From assembly GCF_000684975.1 (NCBI RefSeq), contig NZ_BAXZ01000007.1, forward strand, positions 124,001-188,000: a DNA stretch of 64,000 nucleotides. Direction: 5' to 3'. Under the pieces are notes generated by a model. That model did not search any database and had not been told where the DNA came from. It saw only the letters and a program-made list of their open reading frames with translations. A program made the translations under genes and the position numbers. Below, piece after piece: positions 43,626-51,756 of this stretch (position 1 is the stretch's first letter; each line of letters begins with the position of its first letter). Source of the stretch: Paraburkholderia acidipaludis NBRC 101816 (GTDB lineage Bacteria > Pseudomonadota > Gammaproteobacteria > Burkholderiales > Burkholderiaceae).

Positions 43626-45077
43626 ATGCAAACCGTAGCAATGCTGATCGACGGCGAAAAGGCGTCTGCGCGCGACGGCGCCACATTCGAGCGCCGCAAT
43701 CCGCTGGACGGCACCGTTGCCTCACGGGCGCCCGCCGCTTCCGTCGAAGACGCGCGCGCTGCCGTGGATGCCGCCGCGCGCGCCTTCCCGGCCTGGTCGG
43801 CGCTCGGGCCCGGCGAGCGCCGTGCGCTGCTCACGAAGGCCGCACACGCGCTCGAAGCAAAGGCCGATGCGTTCGCGGCGGCCATGGCGGCCGAAACCGG
43901 CGCCTCGGGCCTGTGGGCCGGCTTCAACGTGCATCTCGCGGCCCAGGGTCTGATCGAGGCCGCCGCCATGACCACGCAGATCGGCGGCGAGCTGATTCCC
44001 TCCGACGTGCCCGGCAGTCTCGCGATGGGCGTGCGCCAACCCGCCGGCGTCGTGCTCGGCATCGCGCCATGGAATGCGCCCGTGATCCTCGCCGTGCGCG
44101 CCATCGCACTGCCGCTCGCGTGCGGCAATACGGTCGTGCTGAAGGGCTCGGAAATCTGCCCCGCCACGCATGGCCTCATCGTCGAAGCCATGCAGGAAGC
44201 CGGCCTGCCGCGCGGCGCCGTGAACTTCGTGACGAACGCGCCGGCGGACGCCGCTCGCATCGTGGAGGCAATGATTGCGCATTCCAAGGTGCGGCGCGTG
44301 AACTTCACGGGCTCCACGCGCGTCGGCCGCCTGGTGGCGGAGCAATGCGCGCGCCATCTGAAGCCCGCCGTGCTCGAACTGGGCGGCAAGGCGCCGCTCG
44401 TCGTGCTCGACGACGCCGACCTCGACGCCGCAGTCAATGCCGCCGTCTTCGGCGCCTTCGCGAACTCGGGGCAAATCTGCATGTCGACCGAACGCATCAT
44501 CGTCGACGAATCGATCGCCGACGCCTTCGTCGACAAGCTGGCCGCGCGCGCCCGTGCACTGCCGCTCGGCGATCCGCGCAAGGGGCCGGTCGTGCTCGGC
44601 TCCGTGGTCGACATGAGCACGGTCGAACGCTGCAATGCGCTGATCGACGACGCGCTGGCGAAAGGCGCGACGCTCGTATGCGGCGGCAAGGCCGACACCA
44701 CGCTGATGCCGGCGACGCTGCTGGACCACGTGACGCCCGAGATGCGCATCTACCACGACGAATCGTTCGGCCCCGTGAAGCCCATTGTCCGCGTGCGCGG
44801 CGAGGAAGCCGCGATCGCCTGGGCGAACGACAATCCGTATGGGCTCTCCTCGGCCGTGTTCAGCCGCGACAGCGCGCGGGCGCTCAACGTGGCGCGGCGC
44901 ATCGAATCCGGCATCTGCCACATCAATGGGCCGACCGTGCACGACGAAGCGCAGATGCCGTTCGGCGGCGTCAAGGACAGCGGCTTCGGGCGCTTCGGCG
45001 GCAAGGCAGGCATCGCCGAGTTCACCGAACTGCGCTGGATCACGCTGCAGACCACGCCGCGTCATTACCCTTTCTAA
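43626..45077 (+). CDS. NAD(P)-dependent aldehyde dehydrogenase, benzaldehyde/vanillin type
   Basis: Predicted 483-residue dehydrogenase that would oxidise the aldehyde made by the preceding decarboxylase to the carboxylic acid. Key residues are Asn150 (GIAPWNAPV), the general base Glu251 (LELGGKAPLVV) and the nucleophile Cys285 (NSGQICMSTER). The N terminus and the SGICHINGPTVHDEAQMPFG segment resemble vanillin and benzaldehyde dehydrogenases. A GAGGAG ribosome-binding site precedes the ATG. With the decarboxylase and LysR gene it forms a small aromatic 2-oxo-acid degradation unit ending at benzoate (inference). Confidence 0.88.
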   Translation: MQTVAMLIDGEKASARDGATFERRNPLDGTVASRAPAASVEDARAAVDAAARAFPAWSALGPGERRALLTKAAHALEAKADAFAAAMAAETGASGLWAGFNVHLAAQGLIEAAAMTTQIGGELIPSDVPGSLAMGVRQPAGVVLGIAPWNAPVILAVRAIALPLACGNTVVLKGSEICPATHGLIVEAMQEAGLPRGAVNFVTNAPADAARIVEAMIAHSKVRRVNFTGSTRVGRLVAEQCARHLKPAVLELGGKAPLVVLDDADLDAAVNAAVFGAFANSGQICMSTERIIVDESIADAFVDKLAARARALPLGDPRKGPVVLGSVVDMSTVERCNALIDDALAKGATLVCGGKADTTLMPATLLDHVTPEMRIYHDESFGPVKPIVRVRGEEAAIAWANDNPYGLSSAVFSRDSARALNVARRIESGICHINGPTVHDEAQMPFGGVKDSGFGRFGGKAGIAEFTELRWITLQTTPRHYPF

Positions 45078-45103
45078 GGAATGCAGATGGTTCGGGCCCG
45101 CCA

Positions 45104-45223
45104 ATGGACACGCCACAGCACACGCCAGAGCAGCTTCAACGGCATGTGCGTGTGATCGATATTCAGGATGACTTGCCGACATACCGCGATGGCTGGGATG
45201 GCCCGACCTGCGAAGCCTCATAG
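45104..45223 (+). CDS. Small hypothetical ORF, 39 residues
   Basis: ATG at 45104 and stop at 45223. The protein is hydrophilic and acidic (MDTPQHTPEQLQ; DIQDDLPTYRDGWDG; CEAS end) with no membrane or signal segment. It sits between the aldehyde dehydrogenase and the DUF4239 gene. Codon use looks less GC-biased than in its neighbours. No ribosome-binding site is obvious. It may be a small protein, a remnant, or noncoding. Confidence 0.25.
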   Translation: MDTPQHTPEQLQRHVRVIDIQDDLPTYRDGWDGPTCEAS

Positions 45224-45359
45224 CCTCCTGGCCTTATAAGCACCCAGGCACCCGTCATCTCGAATTTCAAATAGAATCGGCTTCGCCTTGTGCCGGATAT
45301 ATGCCTGGTTCGGCGGCGAAACCGACACCAGGCGCCCTCTTCCACCTGGAGCCGCCGCA

Positions 45360-46127
45360 ATGGCACAACTCGTCGATCATCCCGCGTTCCTTTTCGTCAC
45401 GCTGATCGTCCTGCTTTCCGCGGCCGCCGCGCTCGGGGCTGTCGTGCTGCACCGCTTCCATCCGCTCCATGAGGAAACCCGCGAAAACTACAACGTCGTG
45501 CAGGGCGCCACGCTCACCCTGCTCGCGCTGCTGATCGGCTTCACGCTTTCGATGGCAGTCGGCCGCTACGACCAGCGCAAGAACTACGAGGAAGAGGAAG
45601 CCAATGCGATCGGCACGGAATATGTGCGCGCCGATCTGATCGGCGGCGCGGGATCGGCGAAGGTGAAGGCCCTGCTCGCGCAGTACCTGGCGTTGCGCAT
45701 CGAGTACTACACGACAAGCGATGCAAAACAACTGGAAGCGATCAACAACAAGACTGCCGACCTCCAGGGCCAGCTCTGGGCAGGCGCGCGCGACGCGGCT
45801 GCGGCACAGCCCAATCCCATCACGGCGCTTGTCGTGGCCGGCATGAACGATGTCCTCAACACCCAGGGCTATACCCAGGCGGCCTGGCTCAATCGCATTC
45901 CGGCATCGGCCTGGGGGCTCATGCTGCTGATCGCCTTCTTCAGCAACCTCATGCAAGGCTATGGCGTGCGCGGAGAAACCGGCCGGCGCGTGCTGCTCGT
46001 CATCCTGCCCATCACCGTTTCGCTCTCGCTTTCGCTGATCGCGGACATCGACAGTCCGCGCGGCGGCCTGATTCGCGTGGTGCCGCAGAATCTGCTCCTC
46101 GTGCAGCAATCGATGCCGCCGAGCTGA
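45360..46127 (+). CDS. DUF4239 (bestrophin-like) membrane protein
   Basis: Predicted 255-residue inner-membrane protein. Two N-terminal helices (FLFVTLIVLLSAAAALGAVV; ATLTLLALLIGFTLSMAVG) and two C-terminal helices (AWGLMLLIAFFSNLMQGYG; VLLVILPITVSLSLSLIAD) flank a soluble domain with YDQRKNYEEEEANAIGTEY, the hallmark of DUF4239 proteins. These are distantly likened to bestrophin channels but have no proven role. TGGAG precedes the ATG at 45360. Confidence 0.75.
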   Translation: MAQLVDHPAFLFVTLIVLLSAAAALGAVVLHRFHPLHEETRENYNVVQGATLTLLALLIGFTLSMAVGRYDQRKNYEEEEANAIGTEYVRADLIGGAGSAKVKALLAQYLALRIEYYTTSDAKQLEAINNKTADLQGQLWAGARDAAAAQPNPITALVVAGMNDVLNTQGYTQAAWLNRIPASAWGLMLLIAFFSNLMQGYGVRGETGRRVLLVILPITVSLSLSLIADIDSPRGGLIRVVPQNLLLVQQSMPPS

Positions 46128-46296
46128 GGGCGGCGCGCCCGGGAACGTGCGGTTGGTGCTGCGTCAAAGCGCAGCGTTTCGTAACCTCCGTTCAGCCGGG
46201 AACGCTATCTGCCGCCCGGCGCACACTCGCCATTTCCTCTAAACTGGCCAACCCGGCCAATTCAGGCCAGCAAGCTATCAGCAACAGGATGCCCGC

Positions 46297-47001
46297 ATGA
46301 ACGACCTTTCCGCCTTCCCCATCACGCGCAAGTGGCCGGCCCGGCATCCCGACCGCATCCAGCTCTATTCGCTGCCCACGCCCAACGGCGTCAAGGCCTC
46401 GATCATGCTGGAGGAAACCGGGCTGCCCTATGAAGTGCATCTGGTGCGCTTCGACGCCAACGACCAGATGACGCCCGAGTTCCTTTCGCTCAATCCCAAC
46501 AACAAGATTCCCGCGATCCTCGACCCCAACGGCCCCGAAGGCCGGCCGCTCGCCCTGTTCGAGTCGGGTGCGATCCTCATTTATCTCGCCGACAAGTCCG
46601 GTCAGTTCCTCGCTCAGGCAGGCAACGAGCGCTACGAGACCATCCAGTGGCTCATGTTCCAGATGGGCGGCATGGGTCCGATGTTCGGTCAGGTGGGCTT
46701 CTTCCACCGTTTCGCCGGCAAGGAGTACGAGGACAAGCGTCCCCGCGACCGCTATGTCGCCGAGTCGCGCCGCCTGCTCAACGTGCTCAACGAGCGCCTC
46801 GCGGGCCGCGCATGGATCATGGGCGAGCACTACACCATTGCGGACATGGCCACGTTCCCGTGGGTGCGCAATCTGATCGGCTTCTATGAAGCAGGCGATC
46901 TGGTCGGCATCCAGGACTTTCCGCACGTCACGCGCGCGCTCGAAGCATTCGTCGCGCGCCCGGCAGTCGCGCGCGGACTGAACATCCCGCCGCGCGGCTA
47001 A
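46297..47001 (+). CDS. Glutathione S-transferase, YfcG/YghU (nu-class) type
   Basis: Predicted 234-residue glutathione-dependent enzyme. The thioredoxin-like N-terminal domain (LYSLPTPNGVKASIMLEETG, NPNNKIPAILDP, FESGAILIYLADKSG) and the helical C-terminal domain (MGGMGPMFGQVGFFHRFAG; MGEHYTIADMATFPWV) match YfcG-like transferases, which use Thr and Asn to bind glutathione and have disulfide reductase activity. Monocistronic by context; the 169-base region upstream (46128-46296) shows no clear operator. Confidence 0.87.
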   Translation: MNDLSAFPITRKWPARHPDRIQLYSLPTPNGVKASIMLEETGLPYEVHLVRFDANDQMTPEFLSLNPNNKIPAILDPNGPEGRPLALFESGAILIYLADKSGQFLAQAGNERYETIQWLMFQMGGMGPMFGQVGFFHRFAGKEYEDKRPRDRYVAESRRLLNVLNERLAGRAWIMGEHYTIADMATFPWVRNLIGFYEAGDLVGIQDFPHVTRALEAFVARPAVARGLNIPPRG

Positions 47002-47010
47002 GCGGCGCCC

Positions 47011-47049
47011 GGCGCTTCAAGCCTCGTTCTGCGCGAGGCTCGAAGCGCC
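47011..47049. terminator. Large hairpin between convergent genes
   Basis: Arms GGCGCTTC-A-AGCCTCG and CGAGGCT-C-GAAGCGCC form a 15-base-pair stem with one mismatch and a seven-base loop, placed between the convergent glutathione transferase and dehydrogenase genes. There is no T run on either side, so it may act as an mRNA 3' end stabiliser or as a Rho-assisted bidirectional terminator. Confidence 0.6.
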
Positions 47050-47099
47050 CGGTTCAGGCAAGCCGCAACGGCCATCACCCTCGTCCGCAATACGCGGGC

Positions 47100-47870
47100 T
47101 TACACCGACTTCACCTCGCCGCCGTCCATGCGCAGCGTCGACCCCGTCATCCAGTGCGCCGCCGGCGAGACGACGAACGCCATCAGTTCGGCAATCTCCT
47201 CGGGCATACCGTAGCGGGCAATACCCGCTTCCGCCGGGAATCTGGCCGTGGCCTCCTCCACCGTCATATCGTGCAGCGGCGCCCAGTGTTCGAGATACGA
47301 GCGACGCCGCCCCGTCATCACCGGCCCGGGCAGCACGCTGTTCACCTGCACGCCGTCCGCAATGCCGCGGTCGGAAAACGCTTTCGCCAGCGCCACGATG
47401 GCAGCGTTGATCGTGCCCACGGCGGCATACGGCGCCTTCGGGAACAGCGCGGAATTACCGGACATCAGCACGACCGAACCTGATGCCGCCTTCAGCGCCG
47501 GCCACGCCGCAATCGTGAGACGCCGCGCGCCATGCAGCTTCAGCGCCAGCCCTCGTTCCCACTCGTCGTCGGTCATCTCGAACACGTCGATCTGCGGGAC
47601 CGCGCCGGCGATGTTGAGCAACGCGTCGATGCGGCCAAACGCCGCCAGCGTGCGGTCGACAACCTGCTGGGCCGCCTCGGGATCCGCGAGGTCGAGTTCG
47701 ATCACGAGCGCCTTGGCCCCCGCGCGCTCCACCTCGCCCGCCGTTTCTTCCAGGTTCGCCCGATTGCGCGCGACCAGCGCGACGGCGCCGAAGTCCCGCG
47801 CCAGCCGGATTGCAGTTGAACGGCCGATTCCCTGGCTCGCACCCGTGACAATGGCAACTCTCGTGGACAT
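47100..47870 (-). CDS. SDR-family protein lacking the catalytic lysine
   Basis: Predicted 256-residue Rossmann-fold protein. The cofactor motif TGASQGIG is at residues 9-16; NNAG is degenerate as LLNIAGA near 85-90. The active-site region reads MSGNSALFPKAPYAAVGTIN: Ser137 and Tyr148 are present, but position Tyr+4 is Gly rather than the Lys of YxxxK. Such SDRs may have a different mechanism or bind NAD(P) without classical reduction. It is the last gene of a three-gene leftward operon divergent from a CGNR regulator. GGAGAG lies upstream of the ATG at 47870. Confidence 0.8.
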   Translation of the reverse strand: MSTRVAIVTGASQGIGRSTAIRLARDFGAVALVARNRANLEETAGEVERAGAKALVIELDLADPEAAQQVVDRTLAAFGRIDALLNIAGAVPQIDVFEMTDDEWERGLALKLHGARRLTIAAWPALKAASGSVVLMSGNSALFPKAPYAAVGTINAAIVALAKAFSDRGIADGVQVNSVLPGPVMTGRRRSYLEHWAPLHDMTVEEATARFPAEAGIARYGMPEEIAELMAFVVSPAAHWMTGSTLRMDGGEVKSV

Positions 47871-47921
47871 CACTCTCTCCATGAAGGTGAATCGATAAAG
47901 GCCCGTGCTCGCGCTTTGAGA

Positions 47922-48776
47922 TTAGCGCACGAGAAATCCGGCAGTGGCCTCGGCAATTTCCGCAGCGTGGGTTTCGAGCGCGAAATGACCCGTGTCGAAG
48001 AAACGCACGACCGCTTGCGGCAAATCCCGCCGGAACGCTTCCGCGCCGGCCGGAAGGAAGAACGGATCGTTCCTGCCCCACACGGCGAGAAACGGCGGCT
48101 GATGCGTGCGGAAGTATTGCTGGAAAGCCGGATACAGGGCCACGTTACTGCCATAGTCGCCAAACAGATCGAGCTGGATTTCGGCCACGCCGTCGCGCGC
48201 GAGATAGTGGTTGTCGAGCGTGTAGCCGTCCGGCGACACCGCTGCCGCATCGGGCACGCCATGCGTGTACTGCCACTTCGTCGTTTCGGGCGCGAGGAAC
48301 GCGCGCAGCGCCTCGCGGTTCGCGGCCGTCCGCGCGCCCCAATACGCGCGGATCGGATTCCAGCCGTCGCTCAAACCTTCTTCGTAGGCATTTCCGTTCT
48401 GCGAAACGATCGCCGTAATTCTTTCGGGATGCTTGAGAGCCAGCCGGAAGCCGGTCGGCGCACCGTAATCGAAGACGTACACCGCATAGCGATCGAAGCC
48501 GATCACCTCCGTGAAGCGGTCGATCACGCTGGCGATGTTCTCGAACGTATAAGCGAAGCGATCGCGCGACGGCAGGTCCGACTGGCCGAAACCGGGCAGA
48601 TCCGGCGCGACCAGATGGAAACGCCCGGCGAGCTTCGGTATCAGATCGCGGAACATGTGGCTCGAAGTCGGAAAGCCGTGCAGCAGCAACAGCTTCGGCG
48701 CGTCGCGACGGCCGGCCTCGCGATAGAACACGTTGAAACCGTCCACATCGGCATGACGGTACGAAATCCTGGACAT
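47922..48776 (-). CDS. Alpha/beta hydrolase, epoxide hydrolase/dehalogenase type
   Basis: Predicted 284-residue hydrolase. The oxyanion segment LLHGFPTSSHMFRDLIP is near residue 31, and the nucleophile elbow YVFDYGAPTGF places Asp103 as nucleophile, as in epoxide hydrolases and haloalkane dehalogenases. The catalytic His is in FDTGHFALETHA near the C terminus, and an acid in the segment FLAVWGRNDPFFLP is likely. An ATG at 48776 with TGGAGG six bases upstream is chosen. Middle gene of the CGNR-linked operon; substrate unknown. Confidence 0.83.
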   Translation of the reverse strand: MSRISYRHADVDGFNVFYREAGRRDAPKLLLLHGFPTSSHMFRDLIPKLAGRFHLVAPDLPGFGQSDLPSRDRFAYTFENIASVIDRFTEVIGFDRYAVYVFDYGAPTGFRLALKHPERITAIVSQNGNAYEEGLSDGWNPIRAYWGARTAANREALRAFLAPETTKWQYTHGVPDAAAVSPDGYTLDNHYLARDGVAEIQLDLFGDYGSNVALYPAFQQYFRTHQPPFLAVWGRNDPFFLPAGAEAFRRDLPQAVVRFFDTGHFALETHAAEIAEATAGFLVR

Positions 48777-48811
48777 GGTTTGCCTCCAGAGGAAACGACG
48801 AAACAGCGCGT

Positions 48812-49507
48812 TCAGCGGCCAGCGGCTGAGCGCACCGCTTCGAGAATGATCTGCGCGACGGCGTCGGGCGCCGTCACGAGGGGGGTGTGATCGGCGTCGT
48901 GGGAACGCACGTTTGCGTTCATGCGACGCGCCATGAAATGCTGAGTGGCCGGATCGATCATGCGGTCGCGCCCGGCGACGAGGAACCACGCCGGCACATC
49001 CCGCCACAGCGGGCGCGCCACGGCTTCGCCGATGCATGCCGGCGCGATGGGACGCTGCACGGCGGCCAACACCGCCAGTTCCTGCGAGGTCGCGTCCTGG
49101 GCAAAGGCGCTGGCAAAAGCGTCGTGCGGCAGCCAGATCCAGCCGTCTCTATCGGGAGCGAGCTTCGGCGCCAACGGATGCGTTTCGCCGCGATAAAACA
49201 CGTCGGCCACCGTTTCGCCTTCGTCAGGCGCGAGCGCCGCCACATAAACCAGCGCCCGAACCGCTTCGGCCCGCGCCGCACCGATCACCGCGCCGGCATA
49301 GGCATGCCCCGCCAGCACGACCGGTCCCGCGGCCCGCCCTATCGCCCGCCCGAGCGCCGCCACGTCGTCGCCGAGCGAGGTGAGCGGCAACGGCGCCGCG
49401 ATTGCCTCGACGCCAGCCGCCTCCAGACAGCCAATCACCTTGCTCCAGCTCGATCCGTCCGCCCAGGCTCCATGGGCGAGCACCACGCTTACGTTCTCGG
49501 ATGCCAT
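48812..49507 (-). CDS. Alpha/beta hydrolase-fold protein with Ser-to-Ala nucleophile
   Basis: Predicted 231-residue alpha/beta hydrolase-fold protein of the small salicylate-esterase/hydroxynitrile-lyase-like group (start VSVVLAHGAWADGSSWSKVI). The nucleophile elbow, usually GHSxGG, reads LAGHAYAGAV here, so residue 69 is Ala. An Asp (VAGRDRMIDP) and His (DADHTPLV) remain in place. It is therefore unlikely to be a normal serine hydrolase; it may be a binding protein or use another chemistry. First gene of the operon divergent from the CGNR regulator. Confidence 0.82.
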   Translation of the reverse strand: MASENVSVVLAHGAWADGSSWSKVIGCLEAAGVEAIAAPLPLTSLGDDVAALGRAIGRAAGPVVLAGHAYAGAVIGAARAEAVRALVYVAALAPDEGETVADVFYRGETHPLAPKLAPDRDGWIWLPHDAFASAFAQDATSQELAVLAAVQRPIAPACIGEAVARPLWRDVPAWFLVAGRDRMIDPATQHFMARRMNANVRSHDADHTPLVTAPDAVAQIILEAVRSAAGR

Positions 49508-49565
49508 GTCGCATTCCTCCAGGGAAAGTGGCCACCGTCCCGGCAGTCAGACTCCGCCTCGATCA

Positions 49566-49638
49566 GTAACCTGTTTGATGTTGTTTTAAAGGTTACTAAC
49601 CGCACATGTAACTTGTCAAGCGAATTTTTAACGGTTAC
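49566..49638. promoter_or_regulatory. Tandem 31-bp operator-like repeat, CGNR promoter region
   Basis: Two imperfect copies (49566-49596 and 49608-49638) start 42 bases apart and match at 21 of 31 positions. Each begins GTAAC, has TTTTAA before its end, and finishes GGTTAC, so each is also an inverted repeat of GTAAC/GTTAC. A short palindrome GGTTA-C-TAACC (49591-49601) sits at the first junction. The block is AT-rich and lies between the hydrolase operon and the regulator gene. Confidence 0.7.
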
Positions 49639-49672
49639 ATTTCGCCCAATATCATTTAATTCGTGGTCAGCA

Positions 49673-50305
49673 ATGGACTATCGTCAAACCCCCGCGATAC
49701 TCGTGGCCGACGCATTGGGCCTCGACTTCCTGAACTCCGTCGCGACGCCCGTGGACGAACCCGTGGACTGGGTGAGCGACGGGGAAGGTCTGCTCGCATG
49801 GCTCGCGCAGACGGATCTCGTGCCGGCCGCCGTGCTCGCGCAATTGCGCGCGCGAGCTACGCAGGACGAGCTGGACGCCATGGCCGCGCAAGCACGAGCG
49901 CTGCGCGAATGGTTCAGGGGCTTCGTGCGTTCCCGCAAGGGGAAACCGCTGACGGCGCGCGATCTCGACGACCTCGAACCCCTCAATCAGTTGCTCGCTC
50001 AAGACGAGCGGCATGAAGCCATCGTGGCGGCCGCCGACGGCGATGCGCCGGCCCTGGCGCTACGCGCATACCGGCGCTGGACGTCGCCGGACGCCTTGCT
50101 GCTGCCGATAGCCGAGGCCATGGCGAAGCTCGTGTGCGAAGAGGATTTCACGCATGTGAAAGCGTGCGAGGGGCCGCGCTGCACGCTGCTGTTCGCCGAT
50201 CACACGCGCGGCCACGCCCGCCGCTGGTGCAGCATGGCGCTCTGCGGCAATCGCGCGAAGGTTGCCGCGCACCGCAAACGCCTAAAGGAACAGGGCAAGG
50301 AATAA
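49673..50305 (+). CDS. CGNR zinc-finger transcriptional regulator (ABATE domain)
   Basis: Predicted 210-residue regulator. The N-terminal ABATE-type domain binds stress ligands in this family (ADALGLDFLNSVATPVDEPV). The C-terminal CGNR zinc finger has four Cys (CEGPRCTLLFADHTRGHARR, then WCSMALCGNRAKVAAHRKR) and is the DNA-binding part. It is divergent from a three-gene operon of an SDR-like and two hydrolase-fold proteins, with a tandem operator-like repeat between, so it probably regulates that operon and itself. The ATG at 49673 lies 34 bases after the second repeat. Confidence 0.88.
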   Translation: MDYRQTPAILVADALGLDFLNSVATPVDEPVDWVSDGEGLLAWLAQTDLVPAAVLAQLRARATQDELDAMAAQARALREWFRGFVRSRKGKPLTARDLDDLEPLNQLLAQDERHEAIVAAADGDAPALALRAYRRWTSPDALLLPIAEAMAKLVCEEDFTHVKACEGPRCTLLFADHTRGHARRWCSMALCGNRAKVAAHRKRLKEQGKE

Positions 50306-50406
50306 GGCAGGAAACGAGAGAAAACATGACGGGGGGCGCTAGGGCGGTGCACACGATGCGCGTATGATCTCCCCCCACGAATGATCTTTCACTGCCGGGT
50401 TTGACC

Positions 50407-51123
50407 ATGAATTCTTCCGCCGATAGCGCCTCGCCGCGCCCCCTGCGCACCCTCACGCAACTCGAGGCGCGCATTCTGGGCGTGCTGGTCGAGAAACAGC
50501 ACACGGTACCGGACACCTACCCGCTGTCGCTCAACGCGTTGACGTCGGGCTGCAACCAGAAGACGGCGCGCACGCCGGTGATGAACGTCAGCGAGACCGA
50601 GGTGCTCAGCGCCATCGAGGACCTCAAGCACCTGAGCCTCGTGTTCGAGGGCAGCAGCAGCCGCGTGCCGCGTTTCGAGCACAACCTGAATCGCGTGCTG
50701 GGCATTCCGGGCCAGGCCGTGGCGTTGCTGACGGTGATTCTGCTGCGCGGCGCGCAGACAGCGGCCGAGTTGCGCCTGAACTCGGCACGGCTGCACGGCT
50801 TCGCGGACGTGTCGTCGGTCGAGGCCTTCCTCGACGAACTGGCCGAGCGCGAGCCGCCGCTCGTCGTGAAGCTGCCGCGCGCGCCCGGCGAGCGCGAGAA
50901 CCGCTGGATACATCTGCTGTGCGGCGAGGTGGAAATGAGCGCGGGCGCCGCGGCGGCTGGCGATGCGGCGGGGGCCGGCCATGCCGTCTCGTTCGCGGAT
51001 TTCGAAGCGTTGCGCGGCGAACACGAGCGGCTTGCCGAAGAGGTGGTACGACTGCGCGCGCTCGTCGAGCGGCTGGCCGCTGAACTGGGTGTTGGGGTGG
51101 ATGAGCCGGGTGAGCGGACGTAA
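50407..51123 (+). CDS. YceH/DUF480 (UPF0502) family protein
   Basis: Predicted 238-residue cytoplasmic protein. The family signature is clear: TQLEARILGVLVEKQHTVPD, then YPLSLNALTSGCNQKTAR and a second winged-helix-like half (HGFADVSSVEAFLDELAERE). A C-terminal Leu/Glu heptad region (HERLAEEVVRLRALVERLAA) suggests coiled-coil oligomerisation. Function unknown; the double winged-helix fold suggests nucleic-acid binding. ATG at 50407 preferred over an in-frame TTG at 50401. Confidence 0.85.
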   Translation: MNSSADSASPRPLRTLTQLEARILGVLVEKQHTVPDTYPLSLNALTSGCNQKTARTPVMNVSETEVLSAIEDLKHLSLVFEGSSSRVPRFEHNLNRVLGIPGQAVALLTVILLRGAQTAAELRLNSARLHGFADVSSVEAFLDELAEREPPLVVKLPRAPGERENRWIHLLCGEVEMSAGAAAAGDAAGAGHAVSFADFEALRGEHERLAEEVVRLRALVERLAAELGVGVDEPGERT

Positions 51124-51262
51124 CGGTAAGCCGGCTTTCATTGGCGATCGACGATCATCCGACGCCATCACCAGACTCGAATATTGCTCATGAAAATTCG
51201 CCGTGGCTCGCCATTCGTCTTTTGTGCGCGAATCGCCATGGCGTAGCGAATAGCCGTTCGGT

Positions 51263-51682
51263 TCACCGCTGCCCGATAGTCCTTCGGCGCATTTTTTCCA
51301 GCACACGCCTGGCCGCCCCAGCGCAGTCCTCGCCTTCCACACGGCTTTCTATATCGCCGGCAAGCGCAACGAGATGCTGTTTGGTCTCCGCCAGTCGCCG
51401 CTCCAGCCGTTCGATCTCGCCCACCTTGCTCCGAAGCGCCTCGATCAACGCCTCGTGCGGCCACGCGTTCATGTCCGGCGGCAGAATCGCGCGGATTTCG
51501 TCGAGCGAAAATCCCGCGCTCTGCGCGCGATCGATAATCTCCAGCCGCGTCACGGTTTCCGCGCCATATTCGCGATATCCGTTCGCCTGACGCTGCGCGG
51601 GCTGAAGCAGCCCTTGCGCCTCATAAAACCGGATCCGCGAGGCAGCAATCCCGCTCAACCTCGCCAGTTCGCCTATCTTCAT
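51263..51682 (-). CDS. MerR family transcriptional regulator
   Basis: Predicted 139-residue activator/repressor. The N-terminal winged helix is canonical (KIGELARLSGIAASRIRFYE, then AQGLLQPAQRQANGYREYG), followed by a dimerisation coiled coil (EALRSKVGEIERLERRLAET). A single Cys (EGEDCAGAA) near residue 115 gives no clear metal motif. It is divergent from an old yellow enzyme gene whose promoter has the 19-bp spacer typical of MerR control. The inducer may be an electrophile or quinone (inference). Confidence 0.88.
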   Translation of the reverse strand: MKIGELARLSGIAASRIRFYEAQGLLQPAQRQANGYREYGAETVTRLEIIDRAQSAGFSLDEIRAILPPDMNAWPHEALIEALRSKVGEIERLERRLAETKQHLVALAGDIESRVEGEDCAGAARRVLEKMRRRTIGQR

Positions 51683-51697
51683 CCGTTCGCCCCGCAC

Positions 51698-51728
51698 TTG
51701 ACATTAAAGTTGACTTTAAGGTTAAGGT
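51698..51728 (+). promoter_or_regulatory. MerR-type promoter of the flavin oxidoreductase gene
   Basis: -35 TTGACA (51698-51703), 19-base spacer, -10 TAAGGT (51723-51728). The spacer holds the inverted repeat TTAAAGT-TG-ACTTTAA (51704-51719). An overlong spacer filled by a dyad is the hallmark of promoters activated by MerR proteins through DNA distortion. Confidence 0.8.
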
Positions 51729-51756
51729 CCCAACATCGTCAACCGGGGATATACCG

